A DNA stretch of 64,000 nt from positions 724,501 to 788,500 of the forward strand of contig NZ_JAJVCN010000004.1 of NCBI RefSeq assembly GCF_021390435.2. The letters run 5' to 3'. The first letter of the stretch is position 1. Each line of letters starts with the position of its first letter. The position numbers and the translations under genes were made by a program. This DNA is from Kibdelosporangium philippinense (GTDB lineage Bacteria > Actinomycetota > Actinomycetes > Mycobacteriales > Pseudonocardiaceae). The notes under the pieces were generated by a model. The model saw nothing but the letters and a program-made list of their open reading frames with translations, had not been told where the DNA came from and made no database searches. Below, one piece after another: positions 60,797-64,000 of the stretch.

Positions 60797-61752
60797 GTGT
60801 CACCCGCTGTCAGGTAGGTGTCCAGGCGTTGGCTGGCCAGTTGCAGCAGTTCCGGTGCTGCCGAGAGGTACCAATAGGTGCTCTTGGGATCGACATGGCC
60901 GAGGTAGGTCGACAGCGTGGGCAGCATGGTAGGTATGTCCGCGCCGCGGCGGTAGCAGTCCAGCAGAGTCGCGACGGCGAAACTGTGGCGAAGGTCGTGA
61001 ATGCGGGGTCGGCAGTTGGCCGATCGCGGCGTCAGTCCTGCCAGGTCCCGGATCGTGCGCCACTTCTTCTGTGCCGCACTGTGATCCAGGCGGGTGCCGG
61101 CCGCGGAGATGAACAGGACATCGCGGTCAGCGAGTTTCCTCGTGCGCAGGAGCCGCTGGCGTTGGACCAGATAGTGACGCAACCCGTCGGCTGTGGTGGC
61201 ATGCACCGGGAGCAGGCGGCTCTTGCCAAACTTGCCCGCCCGGACGATCACCGTCTCGCTGTGGTCGTCGAAGTCTGTGACGTCCAAGGCGATCGCCTCG
61301 CTGAATCGCATACCGGTGACCGCGAGCAGACCGATCATCGCAGGGTAGGTGGCCGCCGCGATCGGGGTGGGCAGCATGCGGGCCGCCGCGATCAGGGCGT
61401 CGATCTCCCTGCTGGAGTACAAGTATGGCGTAGCCCGGTGTTTGCCATGAGCAAGCAACCCGGGTGGTGGGATCTGAGTGCGGTCGTCGAGGTTGCGCAG
61501 GTAAACGGCGAACCGTCGTACTGCGATCAGACGCAGTGCGTGCCACCAACCACTTCCGCCCGGCAGCGTGGCCCACGCCACCGCGTGCTCCACAGTGACC
61601 ACGTCCGCGTCGTGCTGTTCTAGGTAGGTGACGAACTGTGCCAGCAGTTTCTCCGCGCGGTCCAATGTGGACCCCAGAGCCCGGCGCAAGCGCAGGTAGT
61701 CGGCCAGGGCTTGCCGCAACATGCTCACGCCAGTGGTCGCGCCCGCGCTCAT
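60793..61752 (-). CDS. RIT recombinase B-like tyrosine recombinase
   Basis: The 319-residue protein has an N-terminal SAM-like core-binding domain (LRQALADYLRLRRALGSTLDRAEKLLAQFVTYLEQH) and a catalytic domain. Arg lies in VTGMRFSEAIALDVTDF, His-x-x-Arg in RIHDLRHSFAVATLL, His in YLGHVDPKSTYWYLSA with the nucleophilic Tyr. It is intact. Both ends overlap neighbouring recombinase genes by four bases, the hallmark of RIT elements in which three different tyrosine recombinases act together. Confidence 0.93.
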   Translation of the reverse strand: MSAGATTGVSMLRQALADYLRLRRALGSTLDRAEKLLAQFVTYLEQHDADVVTVEHAVAWATLPGGSGWWHALRLIAVRRFAVYLRNLDDRTQIPPPGLLAHGKHRATPYLYSSREIDALIAAARMLPTPIAAATYPAMIGLLAVTGMRFSEAIALDVTDFDDHSETVIVRAGKFGKSRLLPVHATTADGLRHYLVQRQRLLRTRKLADRDVLFISAAGTRLDHSAAQKKWRTIRDLAGLTPRSANCRPRIHDLRHSFAVATLLDCYRRGADIPTMLPTLSTYLGHVDPKSTYWYLSAAPELLQLASQRLDTYLTAGDT

Positions 61753-62963
61753 GCCACGACCTGCGATCCTGGCCAGGTGCGGGCGATTCTGCGCAGCGAG
61801 CCGATGTCGACCTTCGCGTAGATCGTTGTGGTGAGGGCAGTGCGATGCCGTAGGACCTGGCCGATCTCTTCCAGCGAGGCGCCAGCACCGAGCATGGCGG
61901 TGGCTGCGCTGTGCCGCAACCGATGCGCATGCAGCACGCCCAGGCCCGCCCGGCGGGCTGCCCTGGCCACCACGTTGGTGACCGTGGTGCTGCTCATGTG
62001 ACCATACGGCGCACGAGCACAGACGAACACGTGCCGGGTATCGGTCTTGGGGCGCCAGCCAACTAGGTATGACACGATCGCCTGCCCGACATCGCTGGGC
62101 AGCGGCAGACGCTCACAGCGTGGGCCTTTGCCCGTGATGGTCAGCTCGCCGCGGCGCCAATCGATATCCTCCAACCGCAGCGCGGCGATTTCTCCGATGC
62201 GCAACCCCAGCCGCGACAACATGGTCAGGATCGCAAAATCTCGCTGACCTATCTCGGTTTCCAAGTCACACGACGCCAACAGGGCCCTCACCTGCCCGCT
62301 AGGCAAAGCTTTCGGCAGCCCGGCCAACTTCCACCGAGCCATGGTCGGCACCGCGCTAGCCAGCCCAACCGGAATAGCCCCGGCAACCTGCAGGTACCGC
62401 AACAACGATCGCAGCGCGGGCACCAGATGCGCCAACGACCGAGGAGCCTGGCGCGCCTGCTCAACCACAAACTCGGTGATCTCACCGGCGGTCAACTGCT
62501 CCAGCCCGCCTTGGCCATCACGCATCCGGCACTCCACAAAGGGCCGGACCGCACACACGTTCCGCTCGATAGACCGAGCAGCAAGACCTCGCTCCGCTGC
62601 CTCGTACTCCGCATACCGCCTCAGCAGCGCGTCAGCAGCCGTCACCACGTGGCCGGCCGGAGCGGCCAGCGGCACCCCGATCGACCGCAAATACTCCAAC
62701 AATGCCGCCCACGACCCAGCCTTCCAATCCTTGAACCGCCCGTCCACGCACTGCGCCGCGATGAACGCCTCCACCGTTGCCGGACCAAACTCGGTGATCT
62801 CAAGCCCTGTTGTCTGCATCCACTGACTCAGGTGGATCACGCGTCGCTGGTGTGTCCGCACCGCCGTCGGCACGTACCCCTTATGCCCCAACCATTTGGT
62901 GAAACCTTCCTCAAACGGCATCAACGGGCCGGATATCTCCAGCCGTGCACGAGACCACGTCAC
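61749..62963 (-). CDS. RIT recombinase A-like tyrosine recombinase
   Basis: The 404-residue protein is the first of the trio. The GTG at 62963 has a strong GGGAGGAAAG just upstream, better than the upstream in-frame start at 63020 or the ATG at 62921. The core-binding part includes FTKWLGHKGYVPTAVRTHQRRVIHLSQWM. Catalytic residues are Arg in RLGLRIGEIAALRLEDID, His-x-x-Arg in HAHRLRHSAATAML, His in LRHRTALTTTIYAKVD and the Tyr in IYAKVD. It is intact and overlaps the next gene by four bases. Integration or excision of the RIT element is its presumed role. Confidence 0.93.
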   Translation of the reverse strand: MTWSRARLEISGPLMPFEEGFTKWLGHKGYVPTAVRTHQRRVIHLSQWMQTTGLEITEFGPATVEAFIAAQCVDGRFKDWKAGSWAALLEYLRSIGVPLAAPAGHVVTAADALLRRYAEYEAAERGLAARSIERNVCAVRPFVECRMRDGQGGLEQLTAGEITEFVVEQARQAPRSLAHLVPALRSLLRYLQVAGAIPVGLASAVPTMARWKLAGLPKALPSGQVRALLASCDLETEIGQRDFAILTMLSRLGLRIGEIAALRLEDIDWRRGELTITGKGPRCERLPLPSDVGQAIVSYLVGWRPKTDTRHVFVCARAPYGHMSSTTVTNVVARAARRAGLGVLHAHRLRHSAATAMLGAGASLEEIGQVLRHRTALTTTIYAKVDIGSLRRIARTWPGSQVVA

Positions 62964-63027
62964 GATCTTTCCTCCCGTCTGAACCTGGCACTGACCCAGG
63001 CGGGAAAACCCACGGCGCATGACGCAG

Positions 63028-63143
63028 ACTTATGCGGACCTCACTCGAATGGCCGCACTTCCGAACAGGCACAACACAACCAAGATCGGCATAAACAGAC
63101 CATCGGCATAAGATGCCTTATGCCGATATCGACATAAGTCGTC
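63028..63143. repeat. Cluster of recombinase-site-like repeats at the right end of the RIT element
   Basis: CTTATGCGGAC at 63029-63039 repeats the left-end word at 59726-59736. TCGGCATAA occurs at 63086 and 63103, and TCGGCATAAG pairs with CTTATGCCGA to make a perfect palindrome at 63103-63126 with a 4-base centre. CATAAG follows at 63133. Arrays of this kind are expected as binding and crossover sites for tyrosine recombinases. Confidence 0.55.
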
Positions 63144-63172
63144 GCCGGTGAGGCGGCTGTAGGGGCTGTTGA

Positions 63173-63457
63173 TCATCGCGCGGTCCGGATGATGTCGTGG
63201 TAGGGCTGGTCGTCGAACTCGGCCGAAATGGCCTTCCGGCCATGGGTTGCCAGTGACCACGTGTGGTCGGTTTCGGCGTTGGCCAGGCATGCGAGACAGG
63301 TGACGTGAAGCTGGTCATCGGTCTCGCGGATGCGGCTGGTCTCGGCGGAAAGTGTGTGTTGGCCGCGGCGGCAGCGGGTGGGTATGACGACTTGGGTTCC
63401 GTGCGCCGTGGTGCGGTAGCGGGCGGTAGCATGCGGTGTGGTGGCGGAGGTCGTCAT
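63173..63457 (-). CDS. Small zinc-ribbon-like hypothetical protein
   Basis: The 94-residue protein has Cys at RCRRGQH and a C-x2-C pair in HVTCLACLANA, which together could bind one zinc. A conserved-looking tail TWSLATHGRKAISAEFDDQPYHDI follows. No signal or membrane segment is present. It lies just outside the RIT element in the same orientation. Codon use (GC-rich third positions) supports a real gene. I do not recognise a named family. Confidence 0.6.
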   Translation of the reverse strand: MTTSATTPHATARYRTTAHGTQVVIPTRCRRGQHTLSAETSRIRETDDQLHVTCLACLANAETDHTWSLATHGRKAISAEFDDQPYHDIIRTAR

Positions 63458-63977
63458 GGGGATGGATCGTAGCGGCTGTCGAACATACGTTCTAGGTGAT
63501 CCGGTGTGTCGTGAACGCCGTGCAGGCCTGTCGGCGTGTCGTGCTTAGCGGGTGCACGGCCGGGTGATGTCGACCAGCGGTCCTGCGGTACTTCTTTGTC
63601 CTGTGTGGAGAGTTGGATTTCGGCTCTGGTTTATTGGGATCAGCGGTGGTGGTCTGCGGTTGCCGTTGGTGACCTCTGTGTTACCCGCGTGGGTCTGGAT
63701 GTGGCGCCCCATCTTCGGGACGTGAAATGGGAGCGACGATTCGCAGTCCGAAGTAGACAGTGGAGATGGATTGCGCAGTCCATCCGTGGCCAAAAGCGGG
63801 CGGAAAACCCAGCCGTCAGGCTTCTACAAGACTGTCGCAAGGGCGCTCCTGGACGATTGCTGAAACCGTTTTTGGCGTCAATGTCAGGAGCTTGAAGTCC
63901 TGCTAGCATGGAAGGTTGGGTTGCTCCGCGTAGCTGGGGGGTTGCGGGGAGCGAATGACCTAAGGGGGTGCGTTGCC
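63458..63977. other. Stretch without a supported gene
   Basis: Several short overlapping frames exist on both strands here, but none has a ribosome site plus coding-like composition or a recognisable motif. AAGGGGGTG at 63962-63970 is the likely ribosome site of the gene starting at 63978. Confidence 0.4.
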
Positions 63978-64000
63978 ATGACGCTTATCTCGGGCACTCG
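63978..64000 (+). CDS. Start of an unidentified gene cut by the window edge
   Basis: An ATG at 63978 follows AAGGGGGTG by seven bases and reads MTLISGT before the window ends. The strong ribosome site makes this a probable start, but the product cannot be named from seven codons. Confidence 0.35.

Larger units (their letters stand above)
59718..63143. mobile_element. RIT (recombinase-in-trio) element
   Basis: Three overlapping tyrosine recombinase genes on the minus strand fill the element. A 9-base direct repeat TAAGTCGTC occurs at both edges (59718-59726 and 63135-63143). Immediately inside are imperfect inverted ends, GTCTTATGCGGACTATC on the left and, on the reverse strand, GACTTATGTCGATATC on the right. 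The right end also has a perfect palindrome. Exact boundaries are inferred. Confidence 0.75.

Noticed and set aside
63103..63126. CRISPR-like repeat at the RIT end
   Set aside because: There are only two to three partial copies of a 9-base word with no uniform spacers and no cas genes; recombinase sites explain it better.
63536..63895. Short plus-strand frame of 119 codons near the right edge
   Set aside because: No ribosome site, motif or coding bias; overlapping minus-strand frames are equally open.

Overview
The window is high-GC actinomycete DNA. It carries Lsr2, three ECF sigma factors (two with membrane partners, one fused to its own membrane domain), Tat-exported hydrolases, ALF-repeat and RHS proteins, a rifamycin phosphotransferase and many GTG starts. 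The overall flavour is Pseudonocardiales (Kibdelosporangium, Lentzea or Amycolatopsis type). That placement is inference; there is no rRNA or other phylogenetic marker here. I saw no tRNA, rRNA, CRISPR array or replication origin. The region looks like an accessory, decaying part of the chromosome, with about ten broken genes, an IS insertion and a three-recombinase element.

Layout, 0-15 kb: the edge of a methyltransferase gene, a beta-hydroxyacid-dehydrogenase-like oxidoreductase, TerC, an unknown protein, a secreted ricin-type lectin, then a TetR regulator divergent from a Wzt/Wzm-type polysaccharide export ABC pair. A palindromic operator candidate lies between TetR and the pair. Next come three consecutive exported ALF-repeat proteins (6.2-13.1 kb). 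The last is a 1146-residue alanine-rich coiled coil with a distinct cysteine-containing C-terminal domain, followed by a small four-helix membrane protein. A broken Tat-exported TIM-barrel-like enzyme closes this part.

15-31 kb: rifamycin phosphotransferase with an upstream match to the rifamycin-associated element; a two-component system next to an ABC exporter; a GlxA/AraC regulator divergent from an HD-domain protein and a quinone-oxidoreductase-like enzyme; a doubly frameshifted carboxymuconolactone-decarboxylase-type gene; a DUF3455 protein; lsr2; and two alpha/beta hydrolases. Two related fragments of a SARP-type DNA-binding domain and a deleted heavy-metal P-type ATPase are scattered here.

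31-48.5 kb: an ECF sigma factor fused to a zinc finger, membrane segments and an exported domain; a class-C beta-lactamase-like esterase; two further ECF sigma/membrane-partner pairs; a PIG-V-like mannosyltransferase; two pseudogenes (DUF4241-like and sugar isomerase); two CocE/NonD hydrolases; an AraC regulator; an aldo/keto reductase; and a lectin-propeller/SGNH-esterase operon.

48.5-64 kb: a giant RHS/YD-repeat polymorphic toxin gene is split by a 937-bp IS5-family element with a TTA target duplication. Removing the IS and one TTA restores a single reading frame of about 3247 codons ending in a Hint domain and a deaminase-like tip. Directly downstream lies a RIT (recombinase-in-trio) element with three overlapping tyrosine recombinase genes, the last frameshifted, and recombinase-site-like repeats at its right end. 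No immunity gene is visible after the toxin.
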